Part shown: positions 1 through 8,705 of the stretch, piece by piece | Layout: each line of letters starts with the position of its first letter | How positions within the stretch are numbered: the first letter of the stretch is position 1 | Assembly: GCA_004347695.1 (NCBI GenBank) | Contig: SLTK01000007.1 | Location: 62,001 to 126,000, forward strand | From: Chloroflexota bacterium | GTDB lineage: Bacteria > Chloroflexota > Anaerolineae > Anaerolineales > Anaerolineaceae | Length of the DNA stretch: 64,000 nucleotides | Reading direction: 5' to 3' | Position numbers and translations under genes: made by a program | Notes under the pieces: model-generated | Told to the model about the DNA's origin: nothing | Seen by the model: the letters and a program-made list of their open reading frames with translations, nothing else | Databases searched by the model: none

Positions 1-2
1 TC

Positions 3-932
3 TGGGCAGAGGCTGGAATCACCGAAGCGAACGTGGAGGTGTCGGTGTATGAAAGCACCCCAGACCTGGCGGCTGTGCGCGTCGAGCAGATGCATGTTCT
101 GTTTGATTTTGCCCAGGACGGTATGGAAGTGAAGGAACTCTTCGCGCTCTCCAATTTAGGTGAACGCACGGTGCGAGCCGGACAGAACATTCCCGGCAAT
201 AGCGAAGTTAAAGCTTCTGTACTCTTCCCCCTGCCGGAAAATGCCGATTTTATCAATTTTGAGCCGCAGGATAATACCCGCTTCATCAAGTATGCCGGCG
301 GTTTCGCCGATCTGGCGCCGATTCAACCCGGTGAGATGGTCAATATGCTGATTGCCGGATTTCTGCTTCCGTACACCGATCCACAAACCTTTACTTTCCA
401 GACTACTTTACCGGTCCAGAGCGTCAATTTTGTCCTGCCGCACACCTCCGGTATGACCATATCCGCTGAAGGGCTGGGCGAACCTGAAAAAGTTGAAGGT
501 CAGGACGGCCAGATTTACGATTTATACCCGCTGGAAGCCATCCCGGCAGGCACAAGCCTGGTGCTGACCTTCACCGGTGAACCGAATATCCCGACCAACG
601 GAACCGTCATCCCGGTTGAAACCTCCTCCACCCCAAACAAACTACCCATTACCGTAGGGTTGGGAATTCTCGGTGTCGCCCTGGCCGCCGGTGGAGTTTA
701 TGGCTGGGTTCGCTCCACCAAACGCTCGGCAGACGGCGTGGATGAAGAAGAGGAAACTGGCGAAGCTGCTGAGGAAGAAGATGCGCCTGGCTTTGATGCC
801 CTGCTGGCGCAAATAGCCCGGCTAGATGAGCAGTATGAGCAGGGCGGGTTGGACGAAAAGGAATACCATTCCAGGCGTGAATCGCTCATGGCTCAGGCAA
901 AAACAGCCCTGGCCGAAAACTCAGAATTGTAG
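3..932 (+). CDS. membrane-anchored protein of unknown function, 5' end outside window
   Basis: The reading frame is open to the left edge of the window, so the true start lies upstream; a GTG at 33 is internal. The visible part is a long beta-rich extracytoplasmic region, then one transmembrane segment (about residues 205-225 counted from the GTG), an acidic linker (EEEETGEAAEEE) and a C-terminal helical hairpin around LDEQYEQGGLDEKEY, which looks like the SHOCT/CcmH-type tail found on many small membrane proteins. The next gene on the same strand is a CcdA-like protein, so a role in cytochrome c or thiol-redox maturation is possible, but this is context only. I do not recognise the main domain. 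Confidence 0.75.
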   Translation, partial: WAEAGITEANVEVSVYESTPDLAAVRVEQMHVLFDFAQDGMEVKELFALSNLGERTVRAGQNIPGNSEVKASVLFPLPENADFINFEPQDNTRFIKYAGGFADLAPIQPGEMVNMLIAGFLLPYTDPQTFTFQTTLPVQSVNFVLPHTSGMTISAEGLGEPEKVEGQDGQIYDLYPLEAIPAGTSLVLTFTGEPNIPTNGTVIPVETSSTPNKLPITVGLGILGVALAAGGVYGWVRSTKRSADGVDEEEETGEAAEEEDAPGFDALLAQIARLDEQYEQGGLDEKEYHSRRESLMAQAKTALAENSEL

Positions 933-1075
933 TCACTTCACACAGCCTGTTCAAACTCACATAGACCGCAGGCCATTGTGCCTATACCAGGTTAGGTAAT
1001 CTTACGGGTCAATGTCCACCCGAACCCGGTTATGATCAAATGGTTAGTCCATCTCCTACACCAAAATAATCTTCC

Positions 1076-1846
1076 ATGGCCGAATTCAATCCAACTCTTC
1101 CTAAAACTCAAATTTCGAAACGCTGGTCCACTTTTTTCCATGCCTGTCTGTTTGTGGCAGGGTTTTCGCTGGTGTTTATCGTCGGCTGGGGGGGAGCTGC
1201 CACCCTGTTTGGTCAGGTCTTTGCGACGATTAAAACCACCCTCGCAAGGATAGGCGGGGTGGTCATCATCCTTTTTGGGCTTTCCAACCTTGGCTTATTC
1301 CGGATGCCGTGGATGTTCTACTCCGACACCCGCCCCAATATGCCCGGCGCTGGAAAAAGTGGCGGTTGGGCGTCCTCAGCTTTGATGGGGGTGGTTTTTG
1401 CGGCCGGTTGGACGCCCTGCATCGGCACCACGCTGGGGGCCATTTTGACTCTCGGTTTCAGCCAGGATGGCGCCGGACAGGCCATGCTGCTGACCAGCGG
1501 CTATGCACTGGGCATGGGAGTTCCTTTCCTCCTGCTTGGCCTGGGACTGGATCGAGCTGTACAATTTATCGGGCGTTTTCGGCGTTATGCTCGCGTCTTT
1601 CAAATTGTCAATGGCGTGTTTTTAATCGCGCTTGGGCTGCTTTTGCTCTTTGGAAAAATGACTTTGATCTCCATATGGGCGCAAAAAAACGGCTGGTACT
1701 TTGACCTGCCATTAGGCGGCGCGGTGACGCCTTCGTACATTTTTGCTGTTGCCGCTGGCCTGATTTCTTTCTTCTCGCCCTGCGTACTGCCTCTGGTTCC
1801 CGCTTATCTTGGCTATTTGAGCGGCCGGGCAAACAAACGAGCATAA
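1076..1846 (+). CDS. ccdA: CcdA-like thiol-disulfide transporter with permuted motif order
   Basis: A polytopic protein of 256 residues. CcdA proteins carry electrons across the membrane through two cysteines, one in TM1 (motif SPCVLPLVPAYLGYLSG) and one in TM4 (WTPCIGP). Here the protein begins directly with the segment that normally follows TM1 (HACLFVAGFSLVF), has WTPCIGTTLG in the middle, and carries the TM1 motif SFFSPCVLPLVPAYLGYLSG at its extreme C-terminus. An in-frame TAA at 1067-1069 closes the frame just before the ATG, and no TM1-like sequence lies between 933 and 1075, so a missed N-terminal TM1 is not the explanation. No clear Shine-Dalgarno precedes the ATG. Family assignment is firm; function with a permuted fold is inferred. 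Confidence 0.85.
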   Translation: MAEFNPTLPKTQISKRWSTFFHACLFVAGFSLVFIVGWGGAATLFGQVFATIKTTLARIGGVVIILFGLSNLGLFRMPWMFYSDTRPNMPGAGKSGGWASSALMGVVFAAGWTPCIGTTLGAILTLGFSQDGAGQAMLLTSGYALGMGVPFLLLGLGLDRAVQFIGRFRRYARVFQIVNGVFLIALGLLLLFGKMTLISIWAQKNGWYFDLPLGGAVTPSYIFAVAAGLISFFSPCVLPLVPAYLGYLSGRANKRA

Positions 1847-1932
1847 AGCAATTTCATCCGATCCGAATTCGGCAGAAGGATTTATTCGGATAGCAGGAAA
1901 CCCATCTGATCGTTAAGGCGATTTCGCTGTAA

Positions 1933-2166
1933 TTATAAGACGTCGCCTTTAAAGCGAAACCAGAGCCATCCCAGGAAATAACCCAGGACTCCGCCGAGTA
2001 CCCCCGAAACCCAATGATACGGGTGCGGCTGCGCCCCCAGTATAATCTTTCCAAGGACAAGATAGCCGACAATTGCCCCGGCCACCGCCATAAAATACAC
2101 CACGATGGGCGTTTCCTTCTTTTCTTTGGCAGCAACAAAGGCTTTGTTCCTGGTTTTGGCTGTCAT
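1933..2166 (-). CDS. small two-helix membrane protein, unknown function
   Basis: A 77-residue protein with a basic N-terminus (MTAKTRNK) and two hydrophobic segments, the second glycine-rich (GVLGGVLGYFLGW). A GAGGAA ribosome site lies just upstream of the ATG, which supports this frame over the overlapping ORF at 1854-2138. It lies convergent with the CcdA-like gene and is followed upstream on the same strand by another small membrane protein. I do not recognise a family. Confidence 0.6.
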   Translation of the reverse strand: MTAKTRNKAFVAAKEKKETPIVVYFMAVAGAIVGYLVLGKIILGAQPHPYHWVSGVLGGVLGYFLGWLWFRFKGDVL

Positions 2167-2232
2167 ATCAATTATTCCTCGAATTCCAAGTATTTTGAAC
2201 GAATTTTACTGCTGCTTAAAGATGTGGGCCGG

Positions 2233-2442
2233 CTACTTGTGCAGGCACCGTTTTAATGCCTGGGTGCCGCAAATGCCCCAGCAAATGGCCATCATTACAA
2301 AAAATGCTGCCAGAGCGATAGCTGTTGCGCTGCGCAGGCCAAAGAATGGAATTGCAACGAAACCAATAATGGGGAGCAAGCATAACCACATCGTCAGAGC
2401 GAGCGCCATATCGCCAATGTCAAAATGGAGTTTTTTGAGCAA
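2233..2442 (-). CDS. small membrane protein, unknown function
   Basis: About 69 residues with two hydrophobic helices. The frame is open to a TTG at 2454, but the best start is the TTG at 2442, which has GGAGGT four bases upstream (GGAGGTTGCGTTG) and gives MLKKLHFDIGDM. It is probably co-transcribed with the next small membrane gene at 1933-2166, 66 bases away. Function unknown. Confidence 0.55.
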   Translation of the reverse strand: MLKKLHFDIGDMALALTMWLCLLPIIGFVAIPFFGLRSATAIALAAFFVMMAICWGICGTQALKRCLHK

Positions 2443-2775
2443 CGCAACCTCCAATCGAACCAGCCTCCAACGAAGAGTTTCTACCCAATCTTATCAAGGT
2501 CAAACAACCGGCGGTAAGCGCATTTATGCGGGGTTTAGAGCAAGCATTTTTCACTATAGAATGCAGCAAAAGGCGGCGCCCCATTTTTCGCTGTCGATTA
2601 CAGGCATAATTACCTTTTTAATAACAAGTAATTCGGCGGTATATGGGGGCATTAATCTATGATATACTTCGCGCAAGGGTTGAATCTGGATAATAAGCAT
2701 AGAGCCAGACAATTCCAATGAATTGCAATCTCAGTCAGTAGATCTGACCTTTGAAATTGACATTAGAGGTATCTC
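2443..2775. other. intergenic region upstream of the transsulfuration gene
   Basis: No credible gene. It holds the recurrent 14-mer at 2602-2615 (listed separately) and a possible -10 element TATACT at 2663-2668 without a convincing -35. The long plus-strand ORF crossing 2105-2662 is antisense to the two small membrane genes and was rejected. Confidence 0.4.
2602..2615. promoter_or_regulatory. recurrent motif AGGCATAATTACCT, copy 1
   Basis: One of three near-identical 14-mers, with copies at 18184-18197 and 26213-26226. The other two lie upstream of copper genes. This copy lies about 48 bases before a possible -10 (TATACT, 2663-2668) in the interval between the small membrane genes and the CBS leader. 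A transcription-factor site is inferred from recurrence only. Confidence 0.35.
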
Positions 2776-2811
2776 ATGGGCCATTGCATCTGTCATAGGC
2801 GGGAACTGTAA
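2776..2811 (+). CDS. candidate cysteine leader peptide MGHCICHRREL
   Basis: An 11-codon ORF, ATG GGC CAT TGC ATC TGT CAT AGG CGG GAA CTG TAA, with AGAGGT (2765-2770) spaced well for a ribosome site. It has two Cys codons (2785-2787 and 2791-2793) near the middle and lies 172 bases before the cystathionine beta-synthase ATG, in a gene context that makes cysteine. Its AGG CGG codons form one arm of a hairpin. A short Cys-rich ORF before a cysteine gene fits a stalling-ribosome attenuator. Too short to be identified by similarity. Confidence 0.55.
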   Translation: MGHCICHRREL

Positions 2812-2950
2812 CTACCGCCTCGCATAAAACACAACCGACTTTATTCTGAACGGCCAACTGCCACAGGCGGCAGACAGTCACCCCGCAAGAAACACGTTCG
2901 TGTTCGGGCGTTTCTGTTTGACGCTTTTATATTTAAGTTGGCCGTTTTTC
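2797..2950 (+). promoter_or_regulatory. structured leader / candidate Cys attenuator of cbs
   Basis: AGGCGG (2797-2802) can pair with CCGCCT (2815-2820). An identical second AGGCGG (2865-2870) can compete for the same CCGCCT. The second copy also overlaps a local hairpin CTGCC/GGCAG (2858-2862 with 2869-2873). GAACGGCCAACT (2848-2859) pairs with AGTTGGCCGTTT (2936-2947), which runs into TTTTTC. A weaker stem (GGGCGTT 2906-2912 with GACGCTTT) precedes a T-rich run 2925-2934. Stalling at the Cys codons would mask the first AGGCGG and favour the alternative pair, whose loop contains the 5' arm of the long stem. No compact classical terminator is present, so the exact off-state is uncertain. Confidence 0.5.
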
Positions 2951-2982
2951 TATTTGCAAGACCATTATTAAGGATTATTCAA

Positions 2983-4431
2983 ATGGCAACCCAACATTTA
3001 ACTCGTAAACCAATGGTTTCTGAAGAGCAGCCATTTTATTATAAGAATATTCTGGAGACGATTGGCCAGACCCCTCTGGTAAAGCTCAATCAGGTTGTCT
3101 TCGACTCGGTCGCCGCCAATGTCCTCGCCAAGGTGGAGTATTTCAATCCGGGCGGATCGAGCAAAGACCGCATCGGACTCTCCATTATTGAAAATGCCGA
3201 GCGGGAAGGCCGGATAAAACCAGGCGGAACAATCGTCGAAGCTACTTCCGGAAATACCGGGGCTGGACTGGCGCTGGTGGCTGCCGTCAAAGGTTATAAA
3301 ACCGTCTTCGTGATGCCCGACAAAATGAGTGAGGAAAAGGTGCGCTTTTTGCGCGCCTTTGGCGCCCGGGTCATTATTACCCCCACCGCAGTCGCTCCCG
3401 ATGATCCACGCAGCTATTACAGCGTAGCCGCCAGAATTGTCAGCGAAACGCCAAACAGCCTCCTCGCCAACCAGTATCATAACCCGGCCAACCCCCAGGC
3501 TCATTATCAAACCACCGGTCCTGAGCTATGGCGCCAGACCGCGGGCAAGATCGATGTCCTGGTTGCCGGCATGGGCACAGGTGGGACCATCACTGGAACT
3601 GCGCGCTACTTGAAGGAACAAAACCCCAACTTGAAAGTGGTCGGGGTGGATATCCAGGGCTCCCTGCTTTATGAAACCTGGAAACAAGGCCACATACCCG
3701 ATGACCCGCATCCGAAGACCTACAAAATCGAGGGAATTGGGGAAGATTTTCTTCCCGGCACGCTGGATTTGTCGCTCATCGATGAGGCGGTGCAGGTCGA
3801 TGACCGCGAATCATTTCTCATGGCACGCCGCCTGGTGCGGGAAGAAGGCATTTTCGCGGGCGGATCCTCGGGTTCGGCGGTTGCCGGGCTACTGAAGTCA
3901 AAAATTGTGCACGGACTAAAGCCGGATCAGATTGCCGTCGTCATCCTCCCCGACACAGGCAACCGTTACCTTTCAAAATTATTCGATGACAACTGGATGC
4001 GCGAGAATGGTTATCTGCCCGCCAGCCGGTCAGAAGATACCGTAGCCGCCCTGATCGATTTCAGCAGCAAAGGTCCGGTGATCACAGCCACCTCCGGTGA
4101 ACGCATAACTGCCGTGGTAGAGAAAATGAAGGCCTACGAAATCTCTCAACTGCCGGTGGTTGACGACACCGGCAGGTTGATTGGTATTGTGAGCGAGGTG
4201 GATTTATTGGACCACCTGCTTCGTGCCGGGCATATCCACGATCCAGAAGAAACCATTTCAGGGATCATCAACCCAAGCGTGGTGACCGTCGAGCCGGGTT
4301 CCAGCATCGAGCTGCTATTATCCGTTTTTGACCGTGGCAAAGTCGCTGTAATCGTAGCAGACGGCCGGCCGGTCAATATCCTGACGAAAATCGACCTGAT
4401 TGATTACCTGACAGAAAAATCGACCAGATAA
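2983..4431 (+). CDS. cbs: cystathionine beta-synthase (PLP domain plus two CBS domains)
   Basis: A cytosolic PLP enzyme condensing serine (or O-acetylserine) with homocysteine to cystathionine. The start at 2983 (AAGGA at 2970-2974) gives 482 residues; an upstream in-frame start at 2938 would fall in the leader stem. The PLP lysine is K61 in NPGGSSKDR, and the phosphate loop is SGNTG near residue 90. The C-terminus carries two CBS modules (roughly residues 345-395 and 410-480) as in CBS, unlike plain CysK; there is no N-terminal heme domain. The neighbouring convergent gamma-lyase/synthase completes reverse transsulfuration to cysteine. A cysteine-synthase-like role is the alternative. A candidate Cys attenuator precedes it. 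Confidence 0.9.
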   Translation: MATQHLTRKPMVSEEQPFYYKNILETIGQTPLVKLNQVVFDSVAANVLAKVEYFNPGGSSKDRIGLSIIENAEREGRIKPGGTIVEATSGNTGAGLALVAAVKGYKTVFVMPDKMSEEKVRFLRAFGARVIITPTAVAPDDPRSYYSVAARIVSETPNSLLANQYHNPANPQAHYQTTGPELWRQTAGKIDVLVAGMGTGGTITGTARYLKEQNPNLKVVGVDIQGSLLYETWKQGHIPDDPHPKTYKIEGIGEDFLPGTLDLSLIDEAVQVDDRESFLMARRLVREEGIFAGGSSGSAVAGLLKSKIVHGLKPDQIAVVILPDTGNRYLSKLFDDNWMRENGYLPASRSEDTVAALIDFSSKGPVITATSGERITAVVEKMKAYEISQLPVVDDTGRLIGIVSEVDLLDHLLRAGHIHDPEETISGIINPSVVTVEPGSSIELLLSVFDRGKVAVIVADGRPVNILTKIDLIDYLTEKSTR

Positions 4432-4449
4432 CGGAGGTCAGAACCTTTG

Positions 4450-4493
4450 AAAAACCGACACCCACATGCCAGATGCCGTGGGTGTCGGTTTTT
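4450..4493. terminator. bidirectional intrinsic terminator
   Basis: A perfect stem AAAACCGACACCCAC / GTGGGTGTCGGTTTT with a loop of about 12 bases, A-rich on the left and T-rich on the right. It serves both the cbs gene and the convergent gene ending at 4522. Confidence 0.9.
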
Positions 4494-4521
4494 GATAGAT
4501 ATTTCTGGCTACAGAATGGGG

Positions 4522-5685
4522 CTAGACTTTCAACGCTTGCTCAAGGTCATCGAGCAGGTCGTCCACATGCTCGATGCCAACCGATAATCGCACCAACCCG
4601 CCCGGAACTTCGAGCGGACTGCCGGAGACTGAGGCATGTGTCATCGCAGCCGGAACTTCGATCAAGGATTCGACGCCGCCAAGACTTTCGGCCAGGGTAA
4701 AGATGCGAGTGGCAGCGACCATACGATTTGCGGCTGCAGCGCCATTTTTTAAGACCAGCGACACCATCCCGCCGAATAATCGCATCTGCTTTTTCGCAAC
4801 CTGATGACCAGGGTGTTCCGCCAGACCCGGGTAGATAACCTCCGCAACAGCCGGATGACGGCTTAAACATTCGGCTATACGCAGGGCATTGGCGGAATGC
4901 CGCTCCATACGCAAAGCCAGCGTTTTAATGCCGCGCAGGGTCAACCAGACATCCATCGGGCCGGGTACCGCCCCCACCGCGTTTTGCAGAAATTTCAATT
5001 TTTCGTAAGCAGCGGCATCCTGTGTCACAATTGCGCCGCCGACCACGTCGGAATGTCCGCCAAGATATTTGGTGGTCGAGTGCACCACAAAATCGGCTCC
5101 CAATGCCAGGGGCTGCTGTAAATAAGGGGATGCAAAGGTGTTATCGACTGCCAGCTTTATCTGGGGATTTTTATTTTTGATCCGCGCGGCTGTCTCAGCA
5201 ATATCCGAAATTTTAAGCAGCGGATTGGTGGGCGTTTCGATCCAGACCAGCCGGGTCTCATGGAGCAGTGCAGCTTCCACTTGCTGCGGATCGCTGACAT
5301 CCACATAGGAAAATTTCAACCCGTAATCAGCCAGGACGCGTTCGAAAAGACGGTAGGTGCCGCCATAAACGTCGTTGGACGCAACAACATGTTCGCCGGG
5401 CTTGACCAATTTGAGGAGGGTGTCGATGGCCGCCATGCCGGATGCAAAGGCCAATCCATAAGTAGGTTTGGCCATCCCCTGCCCTTCCAGAGCTGCCAGG
5501 CAAGCCTCCAGAGCAGAACGGGTGGGATTGATGGTGCGGCTGTAATCATAGCCTTTAGTCACCCCTACTTGTTCCTGGGCATACGTTGAGGTTTGATAAA
5601 TCGGAGTGATCACGGCGCCTGTGGCAGGGTCTGGCGCCTGCCCGGCATGGATCGCCAGGGTTTCAAAGCTGTCTTTTTGGGGCAT
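4522..5685 (-). CDS. cystathionine gamma-lyase / gamma-synthase family PLP enzyme
   Basis: A 387-residue Cys/Met-metabolism PLP protein: N-terminal FETLAIHAGQ, the cofactor-contacting YDYSRTINPTR segment, the SGMAAI phosphate loop, and the PLP-lysine motif STTKYLGGHSD. The family includes MetB, MetC and gamma-lyase, which sequence alone separates poorly. Its position next to cystathionine beta-synthase favours cystathionine gamma-lyase (cystathionine to cysteine, 2-oxobutyrate and ammonia). ATG at 5685 follows a short AT-rich upstream region with no obvious operator. Confidence 0.85.
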   Translation of the reverse strand: MPQKDSFETLAIHAGQAPDPATGAVITPIYQTSTYAQEQVGVTKGYDYSRTINPTRSALEACLAALEGQGMAKPTYGLAFASGMAAIDTLLKLVKPGEHVVASNDVYGGTYRLFERVLADYGLKFSYVDVSDPQQVEAALLHETRLVWIETPTNPLLKISDIAETAARIKNKNPQIKLAVDNTFASPYLQQPLALGADFVVHSTTKYLGGHSDVVGGAIVTQDAAAYEKLKFLQNAVGAVPGPMDVWLTLRGIKTLALRMERHSANALRIAECLSRHPAVAEVIYPGLAEHPGHQVAKKQMRLFGGMVSLVLKNGAAAANRMVAATRIFTLAESLGGVESLIEVPAAMTHASVSGSPLEVPGGLVRLSVGIEHVDDLLDDLEQALKV

Positions 5686-5808
5686 GTCATACCTCAGGTA
5701 ATTAATGATGAATGGAAAGTGTACCTATTGATTTTACCAACCTTAACACAGAACCCCGGTTTCAGACAATAGGCTTAAACACTCATCCAGGATCGGGCTG
5801 TTTGTCAG

Positions 5809-6492
5809 CTAGTCGATATCCTTAAACTGCCCGTCTTCCAGCCAGAGTACACGATCGGCGATGTCTTTGATGCGCTGGTCGTGGGAGACGATCACCACGC
5901 TGCGACCTTGCTCTTTGGCGATAGCCCTCAGCAAATGCATAATCTCGTGACCAATCTTCGAATCCAGGTTGGCTGTGGGTTCATCTGCCAGGACAAGCGT
6001 TGGCGAATTGACCAGCGCCCTGGCTATCGCCACCCGCTGTTTCTCGCCACCCGAAAGTTTCTCGGGCAGGAAGTCCAAACGCTCCCCAAGACCAAGATCG
6101 GTTAACAATAATGACGCTTTCTTTTGCGCGACGCTGCTTTTAACTCCGGCGAGTTCTGCTACCAGCGCCACATTCTCCAATGCTGTCAGAGCAGAGAGCA
6201 AATTGAAATCTTGAAAGATGAAACCAAATTGGCGCAGGCGAATTTCCGGCAGCCGGTCTTCCTTCAAAGCGCTTATGACATACCCATTCAGATGAATGTC
6301 ACCCTCCGTCGGTTTGAGCAACGCCCCAAGCATAGACAGCAAAGTAGTCTTCCCCGATCCCGACGGACCCATAATGAGCACGATCTCTCCGGGAGCAACA
6401 GACAGGGATACATCCTTCACTGCAACGACTTCTGTTGCGCCAGAACCGTACCGCTTGGTAACATGGGAGATTTCTAATGTTGAAGTTGCCAT
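5809..6492 (-). CDS. ABC transporter ATP-binding protein (LolD/MacB type)
   Basis: 227 residues with Walker [11 protein letters not shown]-loop FQDFNLL, signature [15 protein letters not shown], Walker B LVLADEPT and the switch His in VIVSHD. It belongs to the LolD/FtsE/MacB ATPase group that powers FtsX-like permeases. It follows two such permeases on the same strand (gap 3 bases), so it probably forms one complex with both. Divergent from a two-component system that may control it. Substrate unknown. Confidence 0.9.
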   Translation of the reverse strand: MATSTLEISHVTKRYGSGATEVVAVKDVSLSVAPGEIVLIMGPSGSGKTTLLSMLGALLKPTEGDIHLNGYVISALKEDRLPEIRLRQFGFIFQDFNLLSALTALENVALVAELAGVKSSVAQKKASLLLTDLGLGERLDFLPEKLSGGEKQRVAIARALVNSPTLVLADEPTANLDSKIGHEIMHLLRAIAKEQGRSVVIVSHDQRIKDIADRVLWLEDGQFKDID

Positions 6493-6495
6493 ATA

Positions 6496-7608
6496 TTACC
6501 TGCCTCTGAATACCATGGCCGGGTCCAGCCCGGCAATCTGGCGGATCGGTAGAATTGCCGCAATCCCCGCGATTACCACCGAGAAACTGCCCACTTTGAC
6601 CAGTGAGGCCGCACTGACTTCCAGCACCATGCTCAGACCAAGCAGTGGGATGACTGCTGAAAGAAGTAAAGTGGTAGCCAGACCGATCGCAAAGCCAAAA
6701 GCGACGCTAAGTAGCGCCTGAGCTAGAACAGCCCGGTAGAGTTGACCGTTGCGGGCGCCTAATGCTTTAAGAACACCGTATTCTCTCTTTCTGCTCAACG
6801 TTGCGGTATAAACGGTCAAGCCCATCACCGCCAGGCCGATCATGAAACCGATCAAATTCATGATGGTGATCACATCCGTGCTCATATCTTTGACAACCTG
6901 GCGCTCTGTTGCTGCAAAAACCGGGGAAGGCTGAGCAGTGACATCTTTGACCTGGGCTTCTATACGTTCAGCCACAAATTGCGGAGATTCACCATCCTTC
7001 ACCTTTACCAGCAAAAAGCTGATCGTATCAGTACCACCGCGCAGCAGCGCGAAATCATCTATGGAGATAAAGGCAATTGAATTCACCAGGCTGGAGGTTT
7101 CTTCTGAAAGCCCGACAACCTCGAAATCCTTCCCCAGAATTTTAACTTTGTCGCCCAAATTGACGCCAGACTCCTCGGCCACATTTCTGTCGATGATCGC
7201 TTCATCTTTCCCGGGAAAACTGCTGCCAGACGATATTCTCCATGGGACACCCAACTCAGCCTCCTCGGGCAAACCAATAATGTATGCCAGGTTACGCTCG
7301 CCGCCCGCCACAAGCATATTGGAAAGATAAAGTATTGGCGTGACCACTGCGACACCCGGCACAGCTTCCACATCCCTTATGGTAGAAACTGGCAGGGAAG
7401 AAGAAGCCATGTGCATGTTACGCACTCCCGATTGAGCGACAAAGATATCCGCGCCGCTATTATTGATGTAGACCGTTAACCGCTGTTCGACCCCGGTGAA
7501 AATCGCGTCGAGCGAGAGGATTAACAACAACGCGAGTGCAACTCCGCCAACGGAAATCGTCAGGCGAATTTTGTTCTGGAACATGTTTCGCAAAGCAAAG
7601 CGGATCAT
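6496..7608 (-). CDS. FtsX/LolC-like ABC permease
   Basis: About 370 residues with an N-terminal TM helix, a large extracytoplasmic MacB-type periplasmic core domain and three C-terminal TM helices, the usual FtsX architecture. The frame is open upstream to 7761, but the start at 7608 is preferred: it overlaps the stop of the preceding permease in an ATGA, and the family begins with MIRFALRNMFQNK. It pairs with the adjacent permease (7605-8705) and one ATPase, suggesting a heterodimeric LolCE-like exporter. Confidence 0.88.
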   Translation of the reverse strand: MIRFALRNMFQNKIRLTISVGGVALALLLILSLDAIFTGVEQRLTVYINNSGADIFVAQSGVRNMHMASSSLPVSTIRDVEAVPGVAVVTPILYLSNMLVAGGERNLAYIIGLPEEAELGVPWRISSGSSFPGKDEAIIDRNVAEESGVNLGDKVKILGKDFEVVGLSEETSSLVNSIAFISIDDFALLRGGTDTISFLLVKVKDGESPQFVAERIEAQVKDVTAQPSPVFAATERQVVKDMSTDVITIMNLIGFMIGLAVMGLTVYTATLSRKREYGVLKALGARNGQLYRAVLAQALLSVAFGFAIGLATTLLLSAVIPLLGLSMVLEVSAASLVKVGSFSVVIAGIAAILPIRQIAGLDPAMVFRGR

Positions 7609-8705
7609 TTCCGAAACACCTCCGCCGGCGCCAATCTGGCCACCACCCGCGCCGGAAAGAACGCAGCCGCCAGAGCCATTCCCAGCCCTGCCAGTAGCGC
7701 CAGGCCAACATCGGACGGATCGAAGACGATGAGGAACTGCGGTCTGACGCCCATGATCCATTGGCTCACGCCATACGCCATCAGAACTCCCGTAATCGTC
7801 CCCAACGACGCGGCTGCCAGCGCCTGGGTCAGGACGACCCGATATAATACCCTGTTCGACGCCCCGATCGCCTTCAATACCCCATACTCACGCTGACGCT
7901 CTACGGTAATCGTGTAAATCACCAGGCCAACGATCATCGTCCCTACCAGAAAGGCTATTCCAACCATCAGCTTAAGCGGAGCGGAAAAGACCTTGGCAAA
8001 CAGCTTGAGGTCATTGGCAGCCATTTCTTTCTTGGTCAAAGCATTTATCCCATCCAGGTAATTTAATTGCCGCAGGAAATCATCCGGATTCTTATCATCG
8101 GTTTTGGTGAGCAATATGAAGCTGGTCGCCCCTGGCGTCAGCAGCAAGTTTTCTGCGGCAGATTTACGAACAAAGAAAAAGCTGGTCATCCAGGAAGTGG
8201 TGTCATTGGAGAGGCCAACGATGGTGAAATCTTTTCCCAGCACTTCCACCGCATCGCCAATTTCCAATCCATGACGGCTGGCAAGAACACGATCAAAGAC
8301 CATTTCTTGTTCGGTCTCTGGCAGTCGTCCGGCGAATAGTTCCCAGGGCCCGCTGGTTTGTCCCGGTACATACCCGACCATGTATGCAGGTTGCTTTTTT
8401 CCATGCAAATCCAGGATAACGAATTGCGAAAGAATTGGATACGCTTCCTTCACTCCCTCAACATCCTCTACCTGTTGGATCATTTCTACCGGCAGCAGCG
8501 AAGTTGCCCCAAGCAGGTTAACCACATCTTCTTGCGCCACAACGACTGAACCGGGTGAGTTGTCCAGGTAGGAAGTAATTTGGCTGTACATCCCGGCCAG
8601 GAATCCGTTGAGCACCAGGATAAGCATCACGGCCAACGCCACGCCGCCCACGCAAAGCGCCATGCGGGTTTTGTCTTTAAGGAGGTTGCGTCGGGCTAAT
8701 GACAT
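7605..8705 (-). CDS. FtsX/LolC-like ABC permease
   Basis: 366 residues starting MSLARRNLLKDKTRMAL, one N-terminal TM, an extracytoplasmic domain, then three TM helices with the typical RQREYGVLKAIGA loop of FtsX permeases. First gene of a three-gene operon with the second permease (4-base ATGA overlap) and the ATPase. No membrane-fusion protein is attached, unlike the second MacAB-like operon at 22.6-26.0 kb. Possibly controlled by the divergent regulator at 9033. Confidence 0.88.
   Translation of the reverse strand: MSLARRNLLKDKTRMALCVGGVALAVMLILVLNGFLAGMYSQITSYLDNSPGSVVVAQEDVVNLLGATSLLPVEMIQQVEDVEGVKEAYPILSQFVILDLHGKKQPAYMVGYVPGQTSGPWELFAGRLPETEQEMVFDRVLASRHGLEIGDAVEVLGKDFTIVGLSNDTTSWMTSFFFVRKSAAENLLLTPGATSFILLTKTDDKNPDDFLRQLNYLDGINALTKKEMAANDLKLFAKVFSAPLKLMVGIAFLVGTMIVGLVIYTITVERQREYGVLKAIGASNRVLYRVVLTQALAAASLGTITGVLMAYGVSQWIMGVRPQFLIVFDPSDVGLALLAGLGMALAAAFFPARVVARLAPAEVFRK

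Noticed and set aside
1854-2138. Minus-strand ORF of 94 residues
   Set aside because: It overlaps the 1933-2166 gene in another frame, lacks a ribosome site and reads like a shadow.
2105-2662. 185-residue plus-strand ORF
   Set aside because: It is antisense to two small membrane genes with ribosome sites, has no domain and an unlikely composition.
2776-2950. SAM, SAH, cobalamin or other known riboswitch before cbs
   Set aside because: I could not find the conserved core sequences of these classes; the leader ORF with Cys codons explains the structure better. An Rfam search would settle it.
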